Source: Planctomycetota bacterium
GTDB taxonomy: Bacteria > Planctomycetota > Planctomycetia > Pirellulales > Thermoguttaceae
Direction: 5' to 3'
DNA: 8,008 nucleotides
NCBI GenBank assembly: GCA_025356915.1
Contig: JANXQG010000614.1
Location: 1-8,008, forward strand
Below the pieces are notes generated by a model. That model had not been told where the DNA came from and did not search any database. It saw only the letters and a list, made by a program, of their open reading frames with translations. Below, piece by piece: positions 1-6,749 of the stretch (the first letter of the stretch is position 1; the number at the start of each line of letters is the position of its first letter). Both the position numbers and the translations under genes were made by a program.

Positions 1-446
1 AGCACGTGCTCGACTTCGCTGGTGCCGATACCAAAGGCCAAGGCGCCGAATGCCCCGTGCGTTGCCGTGTGGCTGTCGCCGCAAACGATGGTCATGCCCG
101 GCTGGGTAAGCCCCAGTTCCGGTCCAATCACATGTACAATGCCTTGGTTGCGATCGTCGATGTCGTACAAACGGACACCAAAATCTTGACAGTTTTGCCG
201 CAACGCATCGATTTGCTGCAGGGCGATCTCATCGATGATCGGCAGCATGCGGCTGGTGGTCGGCACATTATGGTCAACCGTGGCCACGGTTCGTTCGGGC
301 CGCCGGACCTTCCGCCCGGAGAGCCGCAGCCCTTCAAACGCCTGGGGACTGGTCACTTCATGGACGAGTTGCAAGTCGATGTACAGGATTGTCGGCTTCC
401 CTTTTTCGGCATGCACGACGTGACGGTCCCAAATCTTCTCGAACAT
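1..446 (-). CDS. leuC: 3-isopropylmalate dehydratase large subunit, N-terminal part (cut by left edge)
   Basis: LeuC is the large subunit of isopropylmalate isomerase. With LeuD it converts 2-isopropylmalate to 3-isopropylmalate in cytoplasmic leucine synthesis, using a 4Fe-4S cluster. The visible 148 residues match the family almost end to end: an N-terminal MFEKIWDRHVVH, LYIDLQLVHEVTSPQAFEGL near residues 21-40, the DHN motif at 58-60, and GMTIVCGDSHTATHGAFGAL at 117-136, followed by GIGTSEVEHV. The cluster-binding cysteines lie in the C-terminal part, beyond the left edge, so about 320 of the usual 470 residues are missing. An in-frame ATG seven codons upstream (467) would add MRSNPRT. Neither start has a clear Shine-Dalgarno site. 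I chose 446 because it matches where bacterial LeuC proteins usually begin. leuD would be expected downstream, outside the window. The family assignment is very secure. Confidence 0.97.
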   Translation of the reverse strand, partial: MFEKIWDRHVVHAEKGKPTILYIDLQLVHEVTSPQAFEGLRLSGRKVRRPERTVATVDHNVPTTSRMLPIIDEIALQQIDALRQNCQDFGVRLYDIDDRNQGIVHVIGPELGLTQPGMTIVCGDSHTATHGAFGALAFGIGTSEVEHV

Positions 447-503
447 TGTCCGGGGGTTGGATCGCATATTTGGGTGGAGGTTTTGAAAGCTAGGAAGGAA
501 ACG

Positions 504-541
504 AAAAACACAGTCCGACGAACGGTTAGCTAGGGGGACTG
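504..541 (-). terminator. Weak hairpin plus T-run in the leuC leader
   Basis: Read on the minus strand, CAGTCC (541-536) can pair with GGACTG (516-511). Two bases later comes a run of five T (508-504). It lies between the proposed leuC promoter and the leuC start, so it could be an attenuator or a weak terminator. The 19-nt loop is large and the stem only 6 bp, so a chance occurrence is quite possible. Confidence 0.18.
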
Positions 542-593
542 CCGGCAGAAACCTATTAGGAACACTGATTCTGACACCACGCGGAATTCATCT

Positions 594-622
594 ATTGTAC
601 ACGGTGGAGGCTGAGTTTTCCA
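594..622 (-). promoter_or_regulatory. Candidate sigma70-type promoter for leuC
   Basis: On the minus strand TGGAAA (622-617, 4 of 6 to the -35 consensus) is followed after 17 bases by TACAAT (599-594, 5 of 6 to the -10 consensus). Transcription would start near 587 and give leuC a leader of about 140 nt. It sits in the gap between the upstream membrane-protein gene and leuC. Prediction only. Planctomycete promoters are poorly characterised. Confidence 0.4.
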
Positions 623-625
623 GGG

Positions 626-657
626 ACTCAAAATTCGTCACTCAAAATTCGTCACTC
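626..657. repeat. 14-bp tandem repeat overlapping a stop codon
   Basis: ACTCAAAATTCGTC occurs twice in perfect tandem (626-639 and 640-653), followed by a partial third copy ACTC (654-657). The TGA stop and last Glu codon of the gene at 652-1344 are made from this repeat. It looks like a small simple-sequence insertion that reached the 3' end of the gene. Confidence 0.85.
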
Positions 658-1344
658 GGTAAACTCCACTTCCACCGGTCCGGTGCCGAGGCGGAGATCC
701 TTTGTCAGCCAACGATAACCGCAACGCTGCATGAGATCGGTAGGTGCGTCGAAATACTTGCCTATTGCCTCAATATCGCGCACCGCATCGAGATTGTCGA
801 TGCCACGAGTCGCTTGACGCGAGATGATCAAAATCCGATAGTATCCGGCGACCGGGACAAAAAACGCAAATCGCCCATCGGCGTCGGTACGGGTCGCGGC
901 GCCGCCGAACTCGGCTAGCACGGCAGAAGTAGCATCGCCCGGCGAATCGCCCGGCCGCAGGCCGGCAATCGGCAGCCGCTTGTCCGGTAGCTTGGCGGCA
1001 GGCAAGACAATGACAATGGCCCCGGCGTCGCCATGCTTCGTGCCGGTTTGCGGGATGAGCAGCACTTTGCCCTCGACCGGCACTCGCATCTGCAATTCGG
1101 CGTCCTCCTTGCTGGCGGCCGAAAAGCTCCTGTGGCCAGTGAGATAGCCCAGGCCGAAGGCAGTCGCCGCTACCGTCAAGTAAAGCACGGCCTCGACGTA
1201 AAGCATGCGGCGGGGAAAGAGTATCTTGTCGGATGGCACGGGAGTCAGCCGCGAAGGCTGCGGGCTGGGGACGCGAAGCTCGAGGCTACCTTCCAACTCG
1301 GAGTTGGGAATCCGGAACTCGGAACTATTCGTGCCACCTTGCAC
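652..1344 (-). CDS. Single-pass membrane protein with carboxypeptidase-regulatory-like domain
   Basis: This encodes a 230-residue protein of unknown specific function. Residues 1-46 are hydrophilic and probably cytoplasmic. A hydrophobic helix follows at about 48-70 (YVEAVLYLTVAATAFGLGYL). The remainder is predicted to be periplasmic. Residues 88-180 resemble the carboxypeptidase-regulatory or transthyretin-like beta fold: VEGKVLLIP opens it and TRTDADGRFAFFVPVAGYYR (151-170) has the typical D-x-D-G-x-F turn. I chose a GTG start at 1344 because GGAG lies about 9 nt upstream and it falls 17 bp after the preceding gene's stop, which fits an operon. The alternatives are the ATG at 1206 (MLYVEAV), which lacks a Shine-Dalgarno site, and the ATG at 1440, which would overlap the upstream gene. 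Residues 6-18 derive from a short DNA repeat, and the stop lies in another repeat, so both termini may be recent. Probably co-transcribed with 1362-1610. Confidence 0.75.
   Translation of the reverse strand: MQGGTNSSEFRIPNSELEGSLELRVPSPQPSRLTPVPSDKILFPRRMLYVEAVLYLTVAATAFGLGYLTGHRSFSAASKEDAELQMRVPVEGKVLLIPQTGTKHGDAGAIVIVLPAAKLPDKRLPIAGLRPGDSPGDATSAVLAEFGGAATRTDADGRFAFFVPVAGYYRILIISRQATRGIDNLDAVRDIEAIGKYFDAPTDLMQRCGYRWLTKDLRLGTGPVEVEFTE
1292..1326. repeat. Degenerate 21-bp-period repeat with 15-bp palindrome
   Basis: AACTCGGA occurs at 1295-1302 and again at 1316-1323, a period of 21 bp (seven codons). It includes the palindrome CCAACTC-G-GAGTTGG (1293-1307). In the minus-strand gene it encodes SEFRIPN-SEL, a seven-residue quasi-repeat. 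Such low-complexity blocks normally lie between genes. Here it sits inside, or just upstream of, a coding region depending on which start codon is used. Confidence 0.65.
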
Positions 1345-1361
1345 TGATGATTCTCCATCGA

Positions 1362-1610
1362 CTACGGATCGGCATCGTCCGACCGGCCCAGAGCATGGAT
1401 CGCCTGAACGAAGATCAGGCTGACCAAAACTACGATCCAAACAACCCCGCCAGCCAGGGCCACATAACGCAAGACAGCCCCCCCTACGGTATCGTTCATG
1501 GCAACCAGAAGCGATGCCAGCGCCAGGACAACGCAGATCGCAATCGGCAGCAAAAGCCCCACGACCATCAGTGCCAGCAATAACATGGAAGAAACAGGTT
1601 TGCGACTCAT
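1362..1610 (-). CDS. Small two-helix membrane protein
   Basis: This encodes an 82-residue protein that I cannot assign to a named family. After a short basic N-terminus (MSRKP) come two hydrophobic segments, roughly residues 9-37 (SMLLLALMVVGLLLPIAICV onward) and 47-70 (VLRYVALAGGVVWIVVLVSL onward), then an acidic tail GRSDDADP. A hairpin in the inner membrane with a short loop (AMNDTVGG) is the simplest topology. The ATG at 1610 is preceded by GGGGG, but only one base away, which is too close for a normal Shine-Dalgarno site. The candidate promoter at 1617-1645 would start transcription at about this ATG, giving a leaderless or nearly leaderless mRNA. Its stop is 17 bp before the start of the membrane protein at 652-1344, so the two are probably one operon and may act together. 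Longer upstream starts would run through the repeat element and are unlikely. Confidence 0.75.
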   Translation of the reverse strand: MSRKPVSSMLLLALMVVGLLLPIAICVVLALASLLVAMNDTVGGAVLRYVALAGGVVWIVVLVSLIFVQAIHALGRSDDADP

Positions 1611-1616
1611 ACCCCC

Positions 1617-1645
1617 ATTTTGTCGTGAGAATGGGCGGTTGTCAA
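1617..1645 (-). promoter_or_regulatory. Candidate promoter for the small membrane-protein operon
   Basis: On the minus strand a perfect TTGACA (1645-1640) is followed after exactly 17 bases by CAAAAT (1622-1617, 4 of 6 to the -10 consensus). The -35 hexamer is part of the left terminal repeat of the 1640-1794 element, and the -10 lies in flanking DNA. The predicted start is around 1608-1612, at the ATG itself. Confidence 0.4.
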
Positions 1646-1794
1646 GCCGGACAAGAGAATTGCAAAGTCCAACGCGAAGGGGGCAGGTCCATGTTTTCGG
1701 GCAAGGATCTCGGGTGAATTTCAAACGTTTTCGCCGAAAAATGAACCAGACCCCGGACTTTGCAGTTTTCCTGTCAAGCCGGATTGGCTTGACA
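1640..1794. mobile_element. 155-bp inverted-repeat (MITE- or REP-like) element, no ORF
   Basis: The segment begins with TGTCAAGCC (1640-1648) and ends with its exact reverse complement GGCTTGACA (1786-1794). The symmetry continues inward. GACAAGAGAATTGCAAAGTCC on the left, split here as GACAAGAG (1650-1657) plus AATTGCAAAGTCC (1658-1670), matches the right arm read in reverse at 18 of 21 positions. A further block around GGGGGCAGGTCCAT (1679-1692) resembles the reversed right-arm block at 1741-1754. The right end also holds its own hairpin (TGTCAAGCC, loop GGATT, GGCTTGACA; 1772-1794). It encodes no protein. I see no clear target-site duplication. It reads as two diverged copies of one roughly 60-bp unit in opposite orientation, possibly a non-autonomous element. 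No transposase is present to prove mobility. Confidence 0.6.
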
Positions 1795-1816
1795 TGCAGC
1801 CTCCATCGCGCACAAT
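1789..1816 (+). promoter_or_regulatory. Candidate promoter for the exported esterase gene
   Basis: A perfect TTGACA (1789-1794) is followed after 16 bases by CACAAT (1811-1816, 4 of 6 to the -10 consensus). Transcription would begin near 1823, about 37 nt before the proposed ATG at 1860. This also argues against the upstream in-frame ATGs at 1794 and 1815, which lie within the promoter. The -35 hexamer is the outer end of the 1640-1794 repeat. Confidence 0.45.
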
Positions 1817-1859
1817 GAATCGTGAGGCAAGAGGAGCGGGAAATCGAGCGAGGAATGAA

Positions 1860-4256
1860 ATGAAGCGTTTGTGGCACGGATGGCAACGGTTGGCGGCCGG
1901 CATCGTCGGCGGTCTTGTGGTTCTGCTTGCCATCTCAGCGCTGGCGACGGAAGTCGTACTGAAAGACGGCCGGATTTTGCGCGGCCGGATGGGCGAAACC
2001 GTCGGCCTAGCTGAGCAGAATGGGGCTGGCGACGGCGATAACCTCAAGCAGATTGTCTTCGTCAACGACGATTTCCGCATGATCTTCGTCCCCAAGCGGC
2101 AGCTCGCCGCCGTGCGGCCCGACACCCCGCTGGAGAATGCGGAAAAGTTTGAGTGTGAACAGCCGCGCGCCCTGATCGGCCGCAACGGCCGCCAGAAAGT
2201 CCTCTCGGTCGGCCCCCCGGCTGGGCCGATGAAGGATTTCGACGACTGGGGCCGGCGAACTTATCCCATGCGCACCGCCGGCGGCGTGCTGAATGTCGTG
2301 CAGGTCATCACCGATCTCACGCCGCAATACGCCCGGGTCGAGGCATTAAAACAGACATGGGACATGCGGATCGCCACGAGTACGATCTCCGACGCGTTAC
2401 TCGACAATATCCTCATGCACCAGATCAATCCCAAGAAGCTCGAACACCGCAAGAAGATCGTTCGTTTCTATCTCCAGTGCAAGCGCTACGGCATGGCCGT
2501 GGCGGCATTGCAAAAGATCATCCTGGATTTCAAAGACGACACGCAGGTTGCCCAGGAACTTCAACCCACGCTGCAAAAGTTGCGGCTCATGTATGCGCAA
2601 CAGATGCTCGATGAGTTGGGACTGCGGCGCGAAGGTGGACAGCACGCCCTGGTGCGGAAAATTTTGAAACAGTTCCCGACGGAAGACGTTACGGGAGAAA
2701 TTCTGCAAACCGTCAGCCAGGTGCAAAAGGAATACGCAGCGTTCGAGGCGATGCGGACCGCCATTACGAATGCTTGTCAGGCACTCATACCTCAGGTGGC
2801 GCAACGTGCCGATCGCGCGGCCCTGGCGATAATGTTGCAAGAGATGGGGCCGGAGTTGAACCCCGAAATGCTGCCCCGCATGGCAGCCTTTCTGCAAAAT
2901 CAGAACGGCTCGCTCAAAGCAGAAGAAAAGCTTTCGCTGGCGGTCAGCGGTTGGCTACTAGGGTCCGACGCGGCCTCGACCGATTTGCCGGCAACCCTTT
3001 CGGCATCGCGGCTAAGGAAGCTGGCGCAAGACTATTTGGTTGAACCGCTGAAGGTAAAACGCGACCGAAAGCTGCAACCGATCCTCTCCGAAGTCGCCGC
3101 GAAGCCCGAAGTACTTGCCGCACTCGCAGCGCACATGACGCCGCCCTACCCATTGCCCGACTTGATCGACGAGAAGATCCCCGGCTACTCCAAGCTGGAA
3201 ATCAGCGTGCTCTCCGGCCAGCCGGATGCAACTTACTACGTACAATTGCCGCCCGAGTACAATCCCCAACGCCGCTATCCAATGATTGTATCGCTGCACG
3301 GCATCGGGCACGACCCCACGATGCAGATCGATTGGTGGGCAGGCGAACATCCGCCCGACGGCCCGCCAGGCCGACAGGGACAGGCGGGGCGATACGCGTA
3401 TATTGTCATCGCTCCGGCCTGGACTGTCGAGCATCAGAAGGAATATGAATACTCGGCTCGCGAACACGCCGTGGTACTGGGCTGCGTCCGCGACGCCTGT
3501 CGGCGGTTTGCCGTCGATACCGACCGCGTGTTTCTCTCCGGCCATTCGTCGGGTGGCGACGCGGCATGGGACATCGGCGTGTCGCATCCCGATCTCTGGG
3601 CGGGTGTGATTCCCATCTCGGCCGAAGCCAAAAATACATGCACATTCTACATCGAAAACGCCCGCCATGTCCCTTTTTATGTCGTGCTGGGCGCGTTGGA
3701 CAACGGCCGCATCGGTCGCAACGCACTGGTACTGGATCGCTATTTGCGGAACGGCTACAATACGACCGTCGTGGAATATCTTGGCCGCGGGCACGAGCAT
3801 TTCGTCGATGAGCAATTGCCGCTGTTCGACTGGATGAACCGCTGCAAACGGAGTTTTCCTTTGCCTCGCGAGCGCGAACTGATGCACGAACGAGAATTTG
3901 TCTGCTCCACGATGCGGCCGGGCGACAACTTCTTCTGGTGGGCGGAAATCGAGAGCCTGCCGACGAACGCCATCGTGACCAAGTGGCCGCCTCCCCGCGG
4001 CACGAAACCGCTGGTGGTGCGAGGCAACGTACCGACGAATAACACACTGATCCTCACCGCAGGCAATTCGCGGACCACGATCTGGCTGTCGCCAGAGATC
4101 GTCGACTTCAATAACCGCGTGAATATCACGGTCGGCGGCCGCCGCCCCAACGCAACGCCGGCGATGATCAAGCCGAGCGTCGAGACCATGATCGAGGATC
4201 TACGCGTGCGCGGCGATCGCCAACACCCATTCTGGGCAAAGGTGGAGACCCGGTGA
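1860..4256 (+). CDS. Exported alpha/beta-hydrolase (esterase/peptidase-like) with N-terminal helical region
   Basis: This encodes a 798-residue protein. The start at 1860 has AGGA five bases upstream and begins a signal peptide or anchor (MKRLWHGW, hydrophobic to about residue 29, ISALA). Residues 31-90 form a short beta-rich segment (EVVLKDGRILRG). Residues about 155-400 look mainly helical and TPR-like (for example KIVRFYLQCKRYGMAVAALQ, 199-218). The hydrolase domain spans about 455-665. It shows LHGIGHD (479-485, likely oxyanion region), the nucleophile elbow GHSSG with Ser563, a likely acid Asp614 in LGALDNG, and a likely His645 or His647 in GRGHEHF. This resembles the PHB-depolymerase or esterase-D-like hydrolases often labelled peptidases in planctomycetes. 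Residues about 670-798 form a beta-rich tail (FFWWAEIESL, TIWLSPEIVDF) seen with these planctomycete hydrolases. An ester or peptide substrate outside the cytoplasm is inferred, and the real substrate is unknown. The gene stands alone and converges on the next gene. Confidence 0.88.
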   Translation: MKRLWHGWQRLAAGIVGGLVVLLAISALATEVVLKDGRILRGRMGETVGLAEQNGAGDGDNLKQIVFVNDDFRMIFVPKRQLAAVRPDTPLENAEKFECEQPRALIGRNGRQKVLSVGPPAGPMKDFDDWGRRTYPMRTAGGVLNVVQVITDLTPQYARVEALKQTWDMRIATSTISDALLDNILMHQINPKKLEHRKKIVRFYLQCKRYGMAVAALQKIILDFKDDTQVAQELQPTLQKLRLMYAQQMLDELGLRREGGQHALVRKILKQFPTEDVTGEILQTVSQVQKEYAAFEAMRTAITNACQALIPQVAQRADRAALAIMLQEMGPELNPEMLPRMAAFLQNQNGSLKAEEKLSLAVSGWLLGSDAASTDLPATLSASRLRKLAQDYLVEPLKVKRDRKLQPILSEVAAKPEVLAALAAHMTPPYPLPDLIDEKIPGYSKLEISVLSGQPDATYYVQLPPEYNPQRRYPMIVSLHGIGHDPTMQIDWWAGEHPPDGPPGRQGQAGRYAYIVIAPAWTVEHQKEYEYSAREHAVVLGCVRDACRRFAVDTDRVFLSGHSSGGDAAWDIGVSHPDLWAGVIPISAEAKNTCTFYIENARHVPFYVVLGALDNGRIGRNALVLDRYLRNGYNTTVVEYLGRGHEHFVDEQLPLFDWMNRCKRSFPLPRERELMHEREFVCSTMRPGDNFFWWAEIESLPTNAIVTKWPPPRGTKPLVVRGNVPTNNTLILTAGNSRTTIWLSPEIVDFNNRVNITVGGRRPNATPAMIKPSVETMIEDLRVRGDRQHPFWAKVETR

Positions 4257-4261
4257 GAAAT

Positions 4262-6307
4262 TTACTTCGTCATCAGTACACCCTTGGTGAACCAGCCGTT
4301 CTCTTCGCTGGTCATGGCCGCACTTGACGGGCCTAACGCTTTACGGACGACTTCAAAGTCAGGTAACTTGCTGCCGTCGATCCGTTGATGCCGCGGCACT
4401 CCACTTTTGCCAGACGAAGCCATGCTGTTGAGTGTCCGGCCCAGCAGCGATTCGCTCTGTGGCATTTTGCCCTGACGGATCAATTCGTACGTAGGCTGCA
4501 CCGCGCGATCGGTCCAGGAGAATCCACGGGACGACTGCTCCTTCAACCCGAGCTTGTTGAGGGTGACGTCCCATACCTGCTGAAATTCCGGTTGCGTGGC
4601 TAGACGACTGTTTTCATCGAGCGGCTTCAGGGTCTTGATCAAGAAGTCAATGTGTGAGGCGATGAACAACTGCCCACGCGCAACGGCGATCGCGCCATGG
4701 GGCAGGAAGTGACCTTCTGTTTCCTGGTCGTCTTTTTCGGCCGACTTGGACTTGCCATCATCCTTCTTCGGAGTGAGCGAGGGCACGTTGACATCCAATT
4801 TTGGCACTTCCGCGTCTTCCTCCTCGACAATCTCCCAAACAACGTGGCCGGCGATATCCCGCTTCTTGATCGTGGGATCGTTCTTAACGCACTTTTCAAT
4901 GGCCTTGGCCACGGCGGCTTCGTCCTTGGTCTCGATGGCCCAGAGCAGCCGCTCGCTGGTCGTCGTGATCGGCAGATTGTAGTCGGTGACCATGGTGACC
5001 CGCTGTCCAAGATTGGCGATAAGCTCCTTGCGAAGATCAATCTGTGGACCGCTGGGATCGGTGGCCATGCCATCGAGAGTCTGTTTCCAAACGCCCTTCT
5101 CATTGATGATCTCGTCGTATAAGGAACCAAAGTTGTCGAAAGCGTTCAAAATATCGACATAGATCGTGAAGTAAGTGGCCACGTCGCGGCCAACCCAGGG
5201 TTGAGGAGCGAAGTCTTTGCCATTGGGAAAGACGAACATTTGCATCGATTCTTTGTAGGGTGGTGGGGCAAACACCGCCGTACGATGGAGGATCTGGTAG
5301 CCATCGGTGGAAACGTCAACATAACCTCCAACGCCCTTGACGGCCGTATAGCCCTGGTTGCGCATGATTTCGATGATCGTCTTGCCTTTGCGCCGCTTTT
5401 CCGGCGGGGTAGCTGCACGGACTGCCTCGGCGTAGCCCAGGGGATGGATGAACCAACGGATGCCCGGCACGTAATCGGGGGCATCAGCCGCGCAGCGTTT
5501 CATGACCATTTGATACCCAGGGACTTGGGATAGACTGTCGGCCTGACCGCTGTTGACCAGTCGGGTGAGGATGTCCTGCACGACGGCCAGATCGTCGCAG
5601 GCACCGAAGAAGTTCTCCGTAAGAAAATAGACCGTTTGTCCCATCGCGGCCGTGGCCGTGGTACCACCCTTCCCTGCCGCAACCTGTTGGTCCTGGGACA
5701 GTGGGACGGCGAATACATAAACCGAAATTCCACGAATCTTCTGAAGGGTCTCTTTCGCACCGCCACCCTTCAGACCTGCGCGGGCCTTGGACAGGAGGGC
5801 TTTCGCCTTGTCGAGATTACCCGTAACATCCAAGAGTAGACTGGCGGCCGCCTTGCCCGGTTGCGGTTGTATTAGGGCTAAAGAAGCCTCGCCGGTGGAC
5901 ACTCCTCGCAAATCGTCGAGGTGGATGCCCAGCCGATCGGCCAACACGGACCATTGCGATTGCATTTGTAACCGAAAGTCGTCTGCAAACGGCTTCATGA
6001 CCGGGTCGGCCATGAGTTTGCTGAGCTGGGTTTTGTTCCATTGTTCCGTCAAACGGATCGAATTCGTCGCCGAGACAAACCCAACGGTTGTTTTGGGCAG
6101 CAGCGTATCCATCGACGGCGGCACTGGAACGGCCGAACGCGGCGGAGGAATAGCTGCGGTTTTTTTAGGCGGCACGGAATCAATCGACGGGTCGGCCGCC
6201 GATATCCCCTTGGAAATCACCAGACCGCAAATAACAATGAACCACAATGCAGCAGGCCGCAGACTTGGCACGGCAAAATCCTTCCGAGAAAATTCAGCGG
6301 TTTTCAT
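4262..6307 (-). CDS. Secreted DUF3352-like planctomycete protein of unknown function
   Basis: This encodes a 681-residue protein. It has a signal peptide (hydrophobic core about residues 18-32, likely cleavage after ISAA near 38), then a Pro-rich linker (about 44-66). The mature part starts with VGFVSATNSIRLTEQWNKTQ (75-94) and KLMADPVMKPFADDF (97-111). This is the typical opening of DUF3352-type proteins, in which a strand with a Val/Ser pair precedes a helix and a DP-x-x-x-PF element. RLGIHLDDLRGVSTGEASLA (125-144) and a repeated later half (about 355-500 and 535-640) also fit that family. A charged low-complexity stretch (about 490-530, rich in Asp, Glu and Lys) separates the last part. 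The family has no known activity, and I see no catalytic motif. AAGG lies about 9 nt before the ATG. Its stop codon is 5 bp from the end of the convergent esterase gene, leaving no room for separate terminators. Confidence 0.85.
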   Translation of the reverse strand: MKTAEFSRKDFAVPSLRPAALWFIVICGLVISKGISAADPSIDSVPPKKTAAIPPPRSAVPVPPSMDTLLPKTTVGFVSATNSIRLTEQWNKTQLSKLMADPVMKPFADDFRLQMQSQWSVLADRLGIHLDDLRGVSTGEASLALIQPQPGKAAASLLLDVTGNLDKAKALLSKARAGLKGGGAKETLQKIRGISVYVFAVPLSQDQQVAAGKGGTTATAAMGQTVYFLTENFFGACDDLAVVQDILTRLVNSGQADSLSQVPGYQMVMKRCAADAPDYVPGIRWFIHPLGYAEAVRAATPPEKRRKGKTIIEIMRNQGYTAVKGVGGYVDVSTDGYQILHRTAVFAPPPYKESMQMFVFPNGKDFAPQPWVGRDVATYFTIYVDILNAFDNFGSLYDEIINEKGVWKQTLDGMATDPSGPQIDLRKELIANLGQRVTMVTDYNLPITTTSERLLWAIETKDEAAVAKAIEKCVKNDPTIKKRDIAGHVVWEIVEEEDAEVPKLDVNVPSLTPKKDDGKSKSAEKDDQETEGHFLPHGAIAVARGQLFIASHIDFLIKTLKPLDENSRLATQPEFQQVWDVTLNKLGLKEQSSRGFSWTDRAVQPTYELIRQGKMPQSESLLGRTLNSMASSGKSGVPRHQRIDGSKLPDFEVVRKALGPSSAAMTSEENGWFTKGVLMTK

Positions 6308-6387
6308 GGGTCGCCTTTAGAAGCTTTTTCAGAACCGCCCAGCGTAGGCGAAATACCTACACTACGAGACAAGTTTTGAAACAACTC

Positions 6388-6415
6388 AAAGTAAAAGTTT
6401 ACCTATCCCTGCCAA
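6388..6415 (-). promoter_or_regulatory. Weak candidate promoter for the DUF3352-like gene
   Basis: On the minus strand TTGGCA (6415-6410, 5 of 6) is followed after 16 bases by TACTTT (6393-6388, 4 of 6). The 5' leader would be about 75 nt and would include the hairpin at 6344-6360. The -10 match is poor, so this is tentative. Confidence 0.22.
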
Positions 6416-6685
6416 CTTACGCCAGATCGAATTCATAAATTCGGAAAAGCAAAGAAACCTTACCACTTCTCAAAGTGCGGAACATTAGGATGTTTGGCAT
6501 GGCACAAGGTAGATAAATGGATGAAAATGAGATGAATAGGGCGTTTGGGCAATTGTGCCGCAGCGTTCTCTTGCTAACGGCGTGAAGATACATCGGATAT
6601 TCTAACGGTATTGCTTCAGTAGCTATTACAAAACCGTCCAATAATACATCCTGCGGCTATACTCTACTCAGCGCGGGCGCGAATA

Positions 6686-6749
6686 ATACTAACCCGAAGC
6701 GCAAGCGAGGCGAGTAAACCCTTACCTCGCTCGCGCTTCGGGTTAGTAT
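6686..6749. repeat. Large imperfect palindrome (REP-like), 25-bp arms
   Basis: The left arm 6686-6710 (starting ATACTAACCCGAAGCGC) is the reverse complement of 6725-6749 at 24 of 25 positions. The 14-nt loop (6711-6724) contains a further TAA-ACCC-TTA mini-stem. The motif resembles intergenic palindromes that I associate from memory with planctomycete genomes, though I could not check copy number. It lies about 80 bp after the methyltransferase stop (minus strand). It could protect the 3' end or block read-through, but it has no T-run like that of an intrinsic terminator. Confidence 0.85.

Noticed and set aside
6..533. Plus-strand 175-codon reading frame across the left end
   Set aside because: It is antisense to leuC, whose minus-strand translation matches the family throughout.
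539..548. CTGCCGGCAG palindrome before leuC
   Set aside because: A 10-bp palindrome with no loop and no second site is not enough to call an operator.
556..591. Eleven-residue leader-peptide candidate (MNSAWCQNQCS) upstream of leuC
   Set aside because: It contains no leucine codons, and its ATG starts only 2 bases after the proposed -10, before the expected transcription start.
3012..4189. Long minus-strand reading frames inside the esterase gene (291, 213 and 144 codons)
   Set aside because: They are shadows of the plus-strand hydrolase. Their translations are Arg/Pro/Cys-rich with no recognisable family.
5787..6320. Plus-strand 177-codon reading frame opposite the DUF3352-like gene
   Set aside because: It is antisense to a well-supported secreted protein. 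It has no signal, domain or ribosome-binding site of its own.
6501..6559. GGCACAA / TTGTGCC inverted repeat
   Set aside because: Seven bp separated by 45 nt with no extra pairing, which is easily due to chance.
6417..6641. Minus-strand 74-codon reading frame in the AT-rich gap
   Set aside because: No Shine-Dalgarno site, no family, and composition expected of random AT-rich DNA.
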